Positions 1 to 10,500 of a DNA stretch of 64,000 bases are shown here, piece by piece. Origin of the DNA: Mucilaginibacter rubeus (GTDB lineage: Bacteria; Bacteroidota; Bacteroidia; Sphingobacteriales; Sphingobacteriaceae). The stretch lies in the NCBI RefSeq assembly GCF_003286415.2, contig NZ_CP043450.1:620001-684000 (forward strand). The letters run 5' to 3'. The notes beneath the pieces were generated by a model that searched no databases, had not been told where the DNA came from, and saw only the letters and a list, made by a program, of their open reading frames with translations. Position numbers and translations under genes: made by a program. Position 1 is the stretch's first letter, and every line of letters begins with the position of its first letter.

Positions 1-1886
1 ATGGTAAATGAGAAGCTCGCTCCCGGTAGGTCATCGTCCTGTTGCAAAACAATTTCTACCTTACCTTTATCCGTAAACTTTAATGCATTTGATATTAGGT
101 TGATCACAATGGCGTCAAGCTTGTCCCGGTCGCCAAGTATCCAAAGCTTATTCCAATGTGAGGTGAAATGTAAGGAAATCTCCTTTTGTTTTACCAACGA
201 CTCGTACGAAAGGATATGCATCCTGATGAGCGCTACCAGGTCAAGTGGAGCACGGTTCACTTCCATCGATCCATTTTCAAGCCGGCTCAGATCCAGCAAT
301 TGGTTAATGAGTTGCAGCAGGCGCGATGCGTTGTTAAGGATAAGGCGGCTATATCGTTGAACATGCTCATCGTCAGTTTCGGTTATTAGCTCTTTTGCCG
401 GGTTGATGATGAGTGTTAATGGTGTTTTAAACTCGTGGGTGATATTGGTGAAAAAGCGCGATTTTACCAGGTCCATCTCGCGCAGTTTATCGGCTTGTTC
501 CCTGAGCTCGGCGGTACGTTGCCGTACCAGTTCCTCAAGGCGCCTGGCCTCGCCGGCTATTAATTCCCGTTTTTCGGTTTCCTGGGCAAGTGCCAGGGCC
601 GATAGCGTTTCTACCTCAAATAGTTTTGCGGTGAGGTTTTCGTTAGTCCGGGCAAAGTTGAGTGCCAGGTAAAGCGATAAACAAAGGGGTAACATCAATT
701 CGCCAACAGCCATTACCAATAAACGCATGGAGTTAAGCTGGTATGGCCACAGGTGAAACACATCGTCCCAGGTAAAATAATACAGTAATATAACTACTAC
801 TACCCCCGCGCTTATTAACCATGCGCCCTTTTGCTTTTTTTTGATGAGATGAAATACCGACCAAAAACCATCCATCATACAGATAAGAAAAACCAGGGCG
901 AAGTAATCTACCCAGTATTCAATATGATTTAAAAACTTATAGATATAGGCTATGAAATATAGCGCGCATACGGTAGTTAAGGCTATTCTTCGCCAAAGAG
1001 GAGGCTTGCGGTAATCAAGTATATAAAGCAGCATTACAGCAGCCCACATCATGACAACTTTGCCTTCATCAATTAACGATTGTGAAAAATATTGTACTAC
1101 AGGTGTGTTAGTACGGTAAAACAAGTATATCCCAATGCCATTAATGCCAACGAGCAGTACAAAAAGCGCGTAATACAAATTAAGTTTTTGCCTGGGGTAA
1201 AAGAGGAATAACAAGAGGTGTAAAAGCCCTAAAATGAGCTGCGCCGCGGCACACATCAGCATATAATTAAAGCGCTGATTGGCGGTTTGTATCTTAGGTG
1301 CAAGCTGATTGTAGTCGCCTATCCAGGTTTGAAAACCGTAAAAATTAGCGTAAACCTCAAAGAAATTGGAATAATGGATAGTGATCAGGTGCGGGCGGGT
1401 ATCGGGGAGCCAAATCGGGATCAGTTCCCGTCTGGCGCTCATGGCTACCATTTCCCGGGCCGAATTGCCAACCTTACCGTAACCACCAATAGGTTTACCA
1501 TCCAAAAAGATCTCCGAAGCACCATCATGATTGATACGGAGCGACAGTTTTTTATTGACCAGATCGGTATCAACCCTGATCCATGAGCCGAACCAGCCAA
1601 CACCCCGCCAGCCGCGCGGCGCATTTTCTTTTCCAAATGCTGTGTAATGCAGGGTATCCCAGCCCGTTGTACTGGCTTCACTTTGTTGAGCCCTGGTTAA
1701 ATCGCCTGCATGAAAATACCAAAGCGAATCGTTAAAGTATATTTCGTTTTGTACCCCAAAATTGCGGGAGCGTATCACGGAGGTATCCTGGGCGTAGGTA
1801 CTTTTAACAGCACACAAAAGCGCTATGCACCATAAAAGCGCATACCAACGGATGGATATATTTGAAAAGATATTTCCGCGATACAT
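1..1886 (-). CDS. 7TM-type sensor histidine kinase, C-terminus beyond window
   Basis: Partial gene: it starts at ATG 1886 and runs off the left edge after about 628 codons. I translated it by hand. A signal peptide ends STYA|QD near residue 32. An extracellular jelly-roll-like sensor region follows, with EIFLDGKPIGGYGK, resembling the sugar-binding domain of beta-galactosidases. Then come about seven hydrophobic helices (roughly residues 210-410) and a short coiled coil. The HisKA H-box FFTNITHEFKTPL has its phospho-acceptor His at 435-437. The visible part ends just after the HATPase N-box (LDAIVINLISNALKFT). The layout is that of 7TMR-DISM kinases, and hybrid kinases with a fused receiver and HTH are common in this phylum, but the missing end hides whether this is one. 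The sugar-binding-like sensor beside a glycan locus makes regulation of that locus possible but unproven. Confidence 0.9.
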   Translation of the reverse strand, partial: MYRGNIFSNISIRWYALLWCIALLCAVKSTYAQDTSVIRSRNFGVQNEIYFNDSLWYFHAGDLTRAQQSEASTTGWDTLHYTAFGKENAPRGWRGVGWFGSWIRVDTDLVNKKLSLRINHDGASEIFLDGKPIGGYGKVGNSAREMVAMSARRELIPIWLPDTRPHLITIHYSNFFEVYANFYGFQTWIGDYNQLAPKIQTANQRFNYMLMCAAAQLILGLLHLLLFLFYPRQKLNLYYALFVLLVGINGIGIYLFYRTNTPVVQYFSQSLIDEGKVVMMWAAVMLLYILDYRKPPLWRRIALTTVCALYFIAYIYKFLNHIEYWVDYFALVFLICMMDGFWSVFHLIKKKQKGAWLISAGVVVVILLYYFTWDDVFHLWPYQLNSMRLLVMAVGELMLPLCLSLYLALNFARTNENLTAKLFEVETLSALALAQETEKRELIAGEARRLEELVRQRTAELREQADKLREMDLVKSRFFTNITHEFKTPLTLIINPAKELITETDDEHVQRYSRLILNNASRLLQLINQLLDLSRLENGSMEVNRAPLDLVALIRMHILSYESLVKQKEISLHFTSHWNKLWILGDRDKLDAIVINLISNALKFTDKGKVEIVLQQDDDLPGASFSFT

Positions 1887-2054
1887 GAATTAACAACTCA
1901 ATCTGTGATAGTCAAAAATAGTGTTTTGACCTATGGTTACCAATCATGAACACTATTAAGTACTTATGGTTTTGATAATTAGTATAACTATTGAGAAAAA
2001 ATTGAGGCGGGGAGAGGAGGCGATAAGCACGTGTTGACAGGATCTTTAAAACAG

Positions 2055-2089
2055 AAAAAGCGGGTACATGGAAAACCAGACCCGCTTTA
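2055..2089 (-). terminator. Rho-independent terminator of the H1-like gene
   Basis: An inverted repeat AAAGCGGGT / ACCCGCTTT with a 14-base loop lies just after the H1-like stop codon. On the minus strand the second arm is followed by a T-rich stretch. It would also separate this gene from the histidine kinase downstream. Confidence 0.65.
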
Positions 2090-2108
2090 TTCAAAAGATT
2101 TTTAACTG

Positions 2109-2288
2109 TTATTTTTCAGTGTTTTTAAGTTCAGTAACTTCTTTACGGATATCCGTAGCTAATACTTTTAATTGTTGCATAGCATTACGCAACCTTGTAC
2201 CAGCTGCTTTGTTACCTTTTTCATAAAAGCTTGCCGCGTCAGCTTCTGCCGCTGCGATAACTTCTTTCACTTTTTCAAAATTTACCAT
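2109..2288 (-). CDS. Histone H1-like small protein (59 aa)
   Basis: A short gene translated by hand: MVNFEKVKEVIAAAEADAAS, then FYEKGNKAAGTRLRNAMQQL, ending VTELKNTEK. The pattern of an acidic N-terminal helix, FYEKGNKAAGTR and a Lys/Arg-rich second helix is that of the small H1-like proteins found throughout Sphingobacteriia and Flavobacteriia. These are thought to bind DNA or the nucleoid, although their role is poorly established. It has only about 60 residues and lacks a long Lys/Ala/Pro tail, which suits the short type. It stands alone, with a terminator right behind the stop, and there is no clear Shine-Dalgarno. Confidence 0.85.
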   Translation of the reverse strand: MVNFEKVKEVIAAAEADAASFYEKGNKAAGTRLRNAMQQLKVLATDIRKEVTELKNTEK

Positions 2289-2449
2289 TTTTTTATTTTT
2301 TAAGGCCGCAAATGTATAGAATATAACTGTATAGGCAATAGTGTAATACGGTCTCTTCTACAAATTGAGGTTAGTGTTTAGTCCAAAGTTATAAGTTCTA
2401 AGCAGAGAAAAAAGAAAAAACGGCTTCTGATCTCCAACTTAACAACAGC

Positions 2450-4852
2450 TTATTTAACTGCCCATTCATGGATGCCGCTTGAATTATCAACCGGTAATTG
2501 GATTTCCATACGTAGGGCCGTAGTAGCCACCGGTTCAAAAGTAACCACGTTAAAGCCGTCTTTACTTACGGTGTAAGGCGTAGTGTTTTTAACCGGAACC
2601 CATTGACCGTCTTTCTTATACAGGATTTTGTATGACGCCGGGATACGGCAACCGCCCCACGGGCCATCATCATACCAATATACTTTTGATTCGCTTACAG
2701 TATGCTCGGCATCAAAATCATACTGCACAAACTCGCTGGTGTTTTTAGCGGGCCACCAGTGCAGGTATGGGTAATTGGTGTCTTTTGAGTCGGCAGGCTC
2801 ATACTGGTCTTTGATGGCCGCAAACATTCTCGTATTTTTTAACGAAGCGCTTACCTTACTTGTACTTGCGATAGTTGGAGCCGGTTTTGGCCGCACTGCC
2901 GAAGCTTCATAAGGGATCCAAACGGTCATTTCGCTTGGTCCGCGGTTAGCCCAGGCGTAGTAGGGGATAGCCTTCACCATCTGATCGGTTTGTAAAAGGC
3001 TGTCGGTTTTTAGCTGGCGTTTAGCGCTTTTTCCCTCTGCAGTAATTACGTCAACACCGTTTAACAGATCGGCCTGATAGTTGGCGTTGGCGATAGCGTT
3101 TTTATTGATCAATATATTTTGCACCAGGCTGTCTTTATTGTCCGGGCCTTCAAGGCAATAAACAATAGGACCGCGCTCAAAGGCAAATCTGCCCCTGTCA
3201 TCCTTAACCTGGTTATTGGCCAGTACCTTTTCGGTTTCCATCGGTAATAAAAGCGAAACCTTGTCGCCTTTTTTCCAGGTGCGTTTTAATACGGCGTAAC
3301 CTTTTTCTGTTTCAAATGATTTTGCCTGCCCGTTAATCATCAGCGTAAGCGGGAAGGATTTTTTATCCATAAAGGTGTACAGGTCGCCCGGTACAGGTTG
3401 TTGTTTTGCCCAGCCTGGTATGCGCACCCTTAAAGTGAACTCGCCTGCTTTATCGGGGTTAACAGTAATATCAACCCGACCTTTCCAGGGGTAATCTGTT
3501 TGCTGCACAATATTCACGTTGCCCTCAGTAAGCTTGATATTGCTTGAGTTGCTCATGAACAGGTTAACGTAAAGGTCGTTTTTGTTTTTAGCGTAAACAT
3601 AACCCGGTAATGATGGTAAAAAGCGGGTCATGTTGCTGATACAGCAGGCACAGCTGATCCATGCGCTGCGCTGGTGCTGGAACATAGAAGCCAGCGGGTT
3701 AGGATAGAAGAACCTGTTACCACTCAACGATACGCCCGACAGCAGGCCGTTATACAGCGTACGTTCAAGTACGTCGATGTATTTTGAATCGCCATGGAGC
3801 AGGAACATCCTGTTATTCCAGTAAACATTACCAATAGCAGCACAGGTTTCAGCATAAGCTGACATGTTTGGCAATTGGTATGCATCACCGAAAGCCTCGC
3901 CAGCCCCGGTTGCACCGATGCCGCCTGTTATATAAAGCTTTTTGGTTACCACATCGCTCCAGATATCATCTATGGCCGTCAAATAGCTTGTATTGCCTGT
4001 TAAGGCCGCGATATCGGCCATGCCGGTGTACATGTAAGCTGCCCTTACGGCGTGACCTTCGGCCTCGTGCTGATCAACTACCTTTTTATCGGCCTGGTTA
4101 TAAGCATCGCCTTTAGGTCCGCGAACATCTAAGAAAAACTTAGCCAGGTCAAGATATTGCTTGTTGCCGGTAACACGGTACATTTTTGAAAGGCCGATTT
4201 CTACGATCTGGTGGCCCGGATATTCCTCTATTTTGCCAGGCCCAAAAGTTTTTACCAACAAATCGGCATTTTTTATTGCGATGTTGAGTAGCGTGCGCTT
4301 GCCTGTAGCCTGGTAATGCGCAACGGCAGCCTCGTAAAGATGGCCTGCGTTGTACAGCTCATGGCTCAATATTTCTTCATTCACCCAGCGTTTGTCGCCA
4401 ATCCATTCGTGCGGTTTTTTGGCATTAACCGTTCTGAAAGTGTACAAATAGCCATCCGGCTCCTGGGCCGCACCGATGATAGAGATAAGGCTATCAATTG
4501 ATTTATCAAGCTCCGGGTTTCTTTTATTCTGCATGGAATAAGAGGCGCCCTCTATGGCTTTGTACACGTCAGTATCATCAAATGGGAATTCACTTAGCTT
4601 ATCGCCGTCCAGTTTTTTTGCGGCGCGTAAAAAATTGTCTACACGGCCATTGGCTTTACATTGCGCCAATACATACGGAATAGTAACCTTAGCGTTTACC
4701 TCCATTTTTGGCTGCCAGAAGTTGTCATTGACATGCACGCTGGTAAAGGCAACCGGCTGGATAGGATAATCCTTTTGCTGCGCCAAAAGCGGACTTACAA
4801 GTGCCGTTAAAGACACAGCAAGTACACCGGCGACTTTTTGTTTATTGATCAT
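2450..4852 (-). CDS. GH127 beta-L-arabinofuranosidase (HypBA1-like)
   Basis: An exported 800-residue enzyme with a signal peptide ending at SPLLA|QQ. The (alpha/alpha)6 catalytic region covers about residues 35-420, followed by beta domains. Residues known from the GH127 enzyme HypBA1 are recognisable: E319 in GAGEAFGD, E335 and C337 in AYAETCAAIG, and the cysteine cluster CACC at 401-404. In HypBA1 a Glu and three Cys hold zinc and one Cys is the nucleophile. The E319-E335 spacing of 16 equals that of HypBA1. The C-terminal part (after about 680) looks like an extra carbohydrate-binding beta domain. The family releases beta-L-arabinofuranose from Hyp-linked arabino-oligosaccharides. It lies 26 bp behind the other GH127-type gene, so the two are co-transcribed. 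The exact substrate is inferred. Confidence 0.93.
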   Translation of the reverse strand: MINKQKVAGVLAVSLTALVSPLLAQQKDYPIQPVAFTSVHVNDNFWQPKMEVNAKVTIPYVLAQCKANGRVDNFLRAAKKLDGDKLSEFPFDDTDVYKAIEGASYSMQNKRNPELDKSIDSLISIIGAAQEPDGYLYTFRTVNAKKPHEWIGDKRWVNEEILSHELYNAGHLYEAAVAHYQATGKRTLLNIAIKNADLLVKTFGPGKIEEYPGHQIVEIGLSKMYRVTGNKQYLDLAKFFLDVRGPKGDAYNQADKKVVDQHEAEGHAVRAAYMYTGMADIAALTGNTSYLTAIDDIWSDVVTKKLYITGGIGATGAGEAFGDAYQLPNMSAYAETCAAIGNVYWNNRMFLLHGDSKYIDVLERTLYNGLLSGVSLSGNRFFYPNPLASMFQHQRSAWISCACCISNMTRFLPSLPGYVYAKNKNDLYVNLFMSNSSNIKLTEGNVNIVQQTDYPWKGRVDITVNPDKAGEFTLRVRIPGWAKQQPVPGDLYTFMDKKSFPLTLMINGQAKSFETEKGYAVLKRTWKKGDKVSLLLPMETEKVLANNQVKDDRGRFAFERGPIVYCLEGPDNKDSLVQNILINKNAIANANYQADLLNGVDVITAEGKSAKRQLKTDSLLQTDQMVKAIPYYAWANRGPSEMTVWIPYEASAVRPKPAPTIASTSKVSASLKNTRMFAAIKDQYEPADSKDTNYPYLHWWPAKNTSEFVQYDFDAEHTVSESKVYWYDDGPWGGCRIPASYKILYKKDGQWVPVKNTTPYTVSKDGFNVVTFEPVATTALRMEIQLPVDNSSGIHEWAVK

Positions 4853-4878
4853 GATATTAAAGTTCGTTTAATTTAAAA

Positions 4879-7248
4879 TTAGTTTTTAACCATGCGGGTG
4901 CCATAAACCGGCCCTGCGCTGTTTTCTTTTTGTGGCAGCAGTTTTACAGTTACCTTTTGTTTGCCTTTAGTTAATTCGATGGGCAGGGTGTAGCTGATAT
5001 CGTAAAAACGGCTTTCCTTGTATTGGTTCAGATCTTCAGAAGCCAGTTTAACGCCGTCAATCAAAATATCAAATCGGCGACCGCGGTTATCCATGCCCCA
5101 ATAAGTATTGATGAGGGTATTTTGAGCGTTGGCATCCACCTTCATTTCATATTGCAGGTAGCCGCCATTTTCTGTCGACCGCCATTTCTTTTGGTGATCT
5201 TCGCCGGTAGTGGCGTTTTCGCTGGTGAAGTTGTGGTCGCGCTCGGGCTGCATCTCGCCTAAGCGTACAATATCCATGGTGCGGGCTTCCAGTTCCTGTT
5301 GCTTTTTGCGTTGCTCTTCGTAAGCCTTTTGCTGTACAGCCCAGGTTTGCGGTGTAAATACATCCCAATAAACCGAATAGTATTCATTTTTGGTTTGATT
5401 GAATGGGATCAATGTAACTTCCTCAGGCTTTGAAATGTTCACCGTGCGGAAGCTTAGTTGTTTTTTATCAACCAGTTGCAACCATTGGTTAGGATCGGTT
5501 TCGCTGGTTACAAAAACCGGTACACCTTTCAGCGGATCAGGTTCGGTATTACCCAAATTACCTGCAAGTAACACCGGGCCATAAAATACAGCGCGTCTGT
5601 TTGCATTATCCGGCATGGCTTCGGTGTAAAGCTTTTCAGGAGTAGTAAACTCAATTTTATCGTTGTTGCTCCATTTGCGGTTTAAAACGATATATCCCTG
5701 GTCATCAGTAGTAGCGGTTTGCGTCTTACCGTTAATGCTGATGGTAGCATCGCTGCTCCATTTTGGTTTGCGGATGCGGATAGCCATAGTAAGCGGCTTT
5801 TTGGTGTTCACCGTAAATGCGATATGATCGTCATTAGGGAAACTACTTTCCTGTTTTACTGATAAACCTTTTGATGCCCAGTTTAGTACCGAGGGGATGA
5901 ACAGGTTTACGTATAAGCTGCCATCGGCCCCTCTGAAGTAAATGCTTTCGTTGTACTTAACGTGGTTTTCCATACCAGAGCCAACGCAACAGGTAAAATC
6001 ATCAAACGGGGTGCTGTAATGTTTAGTACCACCCATGCGCAAGGGTACAAAATAGCACATCATGCCATCCGAGTGATTTTGAGATGCAAGGATGTGGTTA
6101 TACAATGCCTTTTCATAATAATCCATCAGCATGGCCGAAGGCTCAACCGCGAATAAATGCCGGGTTAGTTTTAGCATATTATAAGTGTTGCAGGTTTCGG
6201 TTGTGTTTTCGGTAAGCTTATCGTTTAGTTTATCTGCATCACTCAGATATTCATAATTGCTGTTGCCACCCGTAGCGTATGAGTGGTGGTTAACAATGGT
6301 TGTCCAGAAGAAATCGGCAATGGCTTTATCCTTTTTATCGCCGGTGATCTCATACCTGCGTGCGCTGGCTATGATCTTAGGGATCTGGGTGTTGGAGTGT
6401 TTACCCGGCAAAATATCCTGCTGTTGGGATAGCGGATCAAGGATCTTTTTATCGTAAAACTTGTATGATAGTTCAAGGTACTTTTTATCACCGTTGATAG
6501 CGTACAGGTTAGCAAGCGTTTCGGCCATGCCGCCATATTCGCATAGGAGCATTTTTTGCAGTTTTTCGTCATCAAGGTTTTTGATGGTTTCGCCTGTCCA
6601 GTCGGCCATGCCTTTACATACTTTCAGTGCTTCGGCATTATTACAATATAAATAGGCATCAAGTAAACCGCCCATGATCTTGTGTACTGTATACCATGGC
6701 GACCAGCCGCCATTCAGGTCGAAGCCGCGTGAACGGATATCGCCTTTCGCAACCTCGGCCCAAATAGTATCTTCTTTAGGAATAGCGCCTACGTAACCGG
6801 TTTTACGGGCTACCTGGCATTCGTCAAGCTCTTTAACTATATAGTTTACACGTTTTAAAAACTCAGGATCGCGGGTTGATGCATAATGCATGGATATCGC
6901 CGATAGGTAGTGGCCAAGTGTATGCCCTGCCAAACCTGATGATTCCCAGCCTTCATACATTTTATCCTTAGGTTTAAGGCCCGAATGTGAGCGGAAGGCC
7001 GAGAGCAACCTGTCGGGCTCTATGGATAGCAAATATTTAACATCAGCATCCATCGCTTTTTTAAAAGGGCTCTCTAATAATTGAACATCCTTTAAGTTAA
7101 ATGAATAGGCCTTAACCGGAACCACCGGTTTTACTTTTACCCGGGTATCGTTCCACTCAGGCACATATGATTGCGCATGTATTGTTTGTGCCCCCGCTAA
7201 GCAGGCAGCGAGGCATAAGTTCAATTTAAACCACTTTTTTATAAGCAT
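4879..7248 (-). CDS. GH127/GH146 superfamily beta-L-arabinofuranosidase
   Basis: An exported 789-residue protein with a signal peptide ending at TIHA|QS. It belongs to the DUF1680 superfamily but to a different branch from its neighbour, with LAGHTLGHYLSA near residue 106 and GWSPWYTVHKIMGG near 181. The likely zinc/nucleophile set is E351 and C353 (TTETCNTYNML) and C420-C421 (FTCCVGSGMENH). This branch is annotated as GH127 or GH146; the founding GH146 enzyme from Bacteroides thetaiotaomicron is a beta-L-arabinofuranosidase. A Gln/Glu/Lys-rich linker near 650 leads into a C-terminal beta domain of about 120 residues. It is the first gene of the minus-strand pair and diverges from susC across a 346-bp gap. 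Two different branches side by side suggest two linkage specificities (inference). Confidence 0.9.
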   Translation of the reverse strand: MLIKKWFKLNLCLAACLAGAQTIHAQSYVPEWNDTRVKVKPVVPVKAYSFNLKDVQLLESPFKKAMDADVKYLLSIEPDRLLSAFRSHSGLKPKDKMYEGWESSGLAGHTLGHYLSAISMHYASTRDPEFLKRVNYIVKELDECQVARKTGYVGAIPKEDTIWAEVAKGDIRSRGFDLNGGWSPWYTVHKIMGGLLDAYLYCNNAEALKVCKGMADWTGETIKNLDDEKLQKMLLCEYGGMAETLANLYAINGDKKYLELSYKFYDKKILDPLSQQQDILPGKHSNTQIPKIIASARRYEITGDKKDKAIADFFWTTIVNHHSYATGGNSNYEYLSDADKLNDKLTENTTETCNTYNMLKLTRHLFAVEPSAMLMDYYEKALYNHILASQNHSDGMMCYFVPLRMGGTKHYSTPFDDFTCCVGSGMENHVKYNESIYFRGADGSLYVNLFIPSVLNWASKGLSVKQESSFPNDDHIAFTVNTKKPLTMAIRIRKPKWSSDATISINGKTQTATTDDQGYIVLNRKWSNNDKIEFTTPEKLYTEAMPDNANRRAVFYGPVLLAGNLGNTEPDPLKGVPVFVTSETDPNQWLQLVDKKQLSFRTVNISKPEEVTLIPFNQTKNEYYSVYWDVFTPQTWAVQQKAYEEQRKKQQELEARTMDIVRLGEMQPERDHNFTSENATTGEDHQKKWRSTENGGYLQYEMKVDANAQNTLINTYWGMDNRGRRFDILIDGVKLASEDLNQYKESRFYDISYTLPIELTKGKQKVTVKLLPQKENSAGPVYGTRMVKN

Positions 7249-7594
7249 GATCCGTTTTTGTAATTGTAATAATAATTATCCTCTAAATTATTGTGCTTTT
7301 AACAATTATTTTCATTGGTATTTTGCAGTTGATAGCAGGATTTTACCCGTTTTTTTAACGCATTGGCTGTTTATAGTAAGTTTCTTAGTGCTTTTCACAG
7401 CCTAATGGCAAAATATTAACGTATTTAAAAGTTTTATATAAAAATAATAACAAATTAATGCTATTGTAACAGGAATGTTAATATATGGGCAGTATTGGCA
7501 AAATTCATAATAAAATAAGGGGCGGTGCGCCGATAGTTTTACGTGTCTGAAATACAGCGTGTAATACATAGTCATTAACCCCAAAATTTAATTT
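7249..7594. promoter_or_regulatory. Divergent promoter region between glycosidases and susC
   Basis: A 346-bp AT-rich gap separates the start codons of the GH127-type pair (minus) and susC (plus), so promoters must lie here in both directions. I see no clean TTG-N19-TAnnTTTG pair or strong operator palindrome, so no site is pinned down. No gene is visible in it. Confidence 0.5.
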
Positions 7595-10500
7595 ATGAAG
7601 TTTAAACAATTACTAAAGAGGTTCATTTTGCCTTTACTAAGTGTGTTTGTGTTTTGTTACAGCACATACGCGCAAACAGTAACACTAAAAGGAAAGGTAA
7701 CCGACGAGAAGGGCGAGCCCATAGCCGGCGCTTCCGTTAAAATAAAAGGTACAAACGCTGGTTCTGTTACCAACACCGGCGGTTTGTTCAGCCTTAATTA
7801 TAATGGGCAGGGTACATTAATTGTAACTGCCATTGGTTTTGCCGCGCACGAAGTTAAGTTAACAGGGCAGGCGCAGGTTAACGTGACCTTGGCCGATGAC
7901 AACAAAGTCCTTAATGAAGTGGTTGTTACCGCCCTTGGTATAAAACGCGATAAGAAGATCCTGACCTATAGTACCCAGGAAATTAAGGGCGAATCGCTTA
8001 CGCAATCAAAAGAGCCAAACCTTGTAAATGCCATTGCCGGTAAAGCCGCAGGCGTACAGGTAACCAGCTCATCAGGTACGCCAGGTAGTTCATCGCGTAT
8101 CGTAGTCCGTGGCGGTTCATCATTTTTTGGTGATAACCAGGCGTTAATGGTAGTTGACGGTGTGCCGGTTGATAACTCTGAAACAGGTAACCTTAACTCT
8201 GGGCCGGGTACTAACCGTATTGCCGATATCGATCCATCTATCATTTCAAATATCAACGTGCTCAAAGGTGCGGCGGCTACCGCGCTTTACGGTTCAAAAG
8301 GTGCAAACGGTGTTATTATTATCACCACAAAAAATGGCGCTTTAAATAAAAAGCCACTAATCACCTTTTCATCAGATTTTTCTGCCGAAAAACCTTTATT
8401 GCCACAAATCCAAAATAAGTATTCATTGGGTACCAATGGTAATTACTATGATGGTGTAACGCAAAAAACCAGTACATCATGGGGTGCCCGCATGGATACC
8501 CTTAAAATTAACGGACAGCCTGCCAAAGTTTATAACCAGTCCGACTTGTTTTTTAAAACCGGGCATACTTACAATAACACCATTAACATAGGTGGTGGTG
8601 GCACAGCCTCTACTTACCTTGTTTCTTACTCAAACCTCAATCAGCAGGGTACAGTTCCGACAACTAAATTTTTACGTAATACATTCTTTGCTAAATACAG
8701 CGCACAGGTATTGAAAAACCTGAATACTACGTTTCAGTTAAACTATACCAATTCGCAAAACGACAGGTTGCCTGAAGGTTATGCTTTGGAAAGCCCGGTA
8801 TGGACAATTTTTACAGCTCCGGTTTCGTACAATCTGCAGCCTTACTTAAATGCCGATGGTACCCAGCGTTTGTATCGTTTCTCGCGTAATAACCCGTACT
8901 GGGTGTTAGATAATATCAAAAATCATTCGGGTGTTAACAGGTTTTTACCAACTTTTACTGCCGATTACAAGCCTTTGTCATGGTTGACCGTTACCGAGCG
9001 TTTTGGTGCAGATGTTTATACTGAGATGGACAGGTATCATGAATCAACCCAATCGGTTTCAAACCCTAATGGTCGTTTGGTTGATAACAACACTACCTTC
9101 CGCCAGTACAATAACGATTTCATGGTGAGTGCAAACAAGCAGTTTGGCGACTTTAACCTTGATGTTTTATTAGGTAACAACATTTTCTCCAGCTATTCAG
9201 AAAATACATACGCTAATGGTGTTGGCTTAACAGTACCTGGCTTGTATAACATGGCTTCGGCGTCAACAGTTACTTACAAAGAGGCTTCATACCTACAGCG
9301 TAAGGTTGGTTTTTACCTGCAATCAAATATCGAGTATAAACGCTTCCTGGTGTTATCATTAACAGGCAGGTACGATGGCAACTCGGTGCTGTCAACCGAT
9401 CATAATTTTTATCCTTACGGATCGGCTGCAACCAGCTTTATATTTTCAGAGTTTTTTAGCCCCGAGTTTTCAAAGGTTATGAACCTGGGTAAGTTGAGGG
9501 TATCATATGGTACGGTAGGTAACGATGGCAGCATAAGCCCTTACAGCTTGTTAACAGCCTATAACAGCGCAACTATCCGTAACCTTACATTCCCTTACGC
9601 TGGCCAGTCGGGCTTTTTAATATCCGATGTATTGGGTAACGCCAACCTGAAAAGCGAGCGTATTAACGAGTTTGAAGCAGGCTTTGAAGCTGGTTTCTTC
9701 AACAACCGAATCAGCCTGGAAGCCTCGTTTTACAGCAAAAAAACAATTGATGGTATTATCCCGTCAGTGTCTATCGCTCCGTCAACAGGTTATGCGGCAA
9801 CAAGCGTAAACTCTGCTGTGATGCGCAACAGGGGTATCGAGGTGTTGTTAAACGCGTCGCCTGTAAAAAGCCGCGACTTTAGCTGGGACCTTACTTTAAA
9901 CTTTACCCGCAACCGTAACAAGGTATTATCTATTTATAAAGATCAGCAGCAATTGGGTAACGGCTTTACCAATATCATTGTTGGACAGCCTTACGGTGTT
10001 ATTTATGGCACCCGTTATGCCCGTAACGCGGCAGGTAAATTGTTGATTGATGATTCGGGCCTTCCATATGCCGATGATAACCAGGGTATAGTAGGTAATA
10101 TTAATCCTAACTGGCTTGGCGGTATCAACAACAACTTCAGGTATAAACAATTCAACTTCAGTTTCTTCTTTGATATTAAACGCGGCGGCGACATCCAAAA
10201 CAACGTTGATGGTTACGGCTATTTTTATGGTACTCCAAAAGTTACCGAAAACCGTGGTCCGCGGGTAGTTGATGGTGTAAATGCCACTACCGGTCAACCA
10301 AATACCATAGCGGTTAATGGTCAGGCTTACTACCAACGTGCAAACAGTGTGCTTGAGTCTGTAATTCAGGATGGCAGCTACGTTAAACTGCGTAATGTTA
10401 GTTTAGGCTATACTTTAAAACCATCGTGGTTAAGCAAAAGCCCTTTCAAATCGGCAACATTTAGCGTAACCGGCCGTAACCTTTGGATCCATGCGCCGCA

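Noticed and set aside
9926..10336. A 136-codon minus-strand frame
   Set aside because: Shadow of the SusC barrel region.
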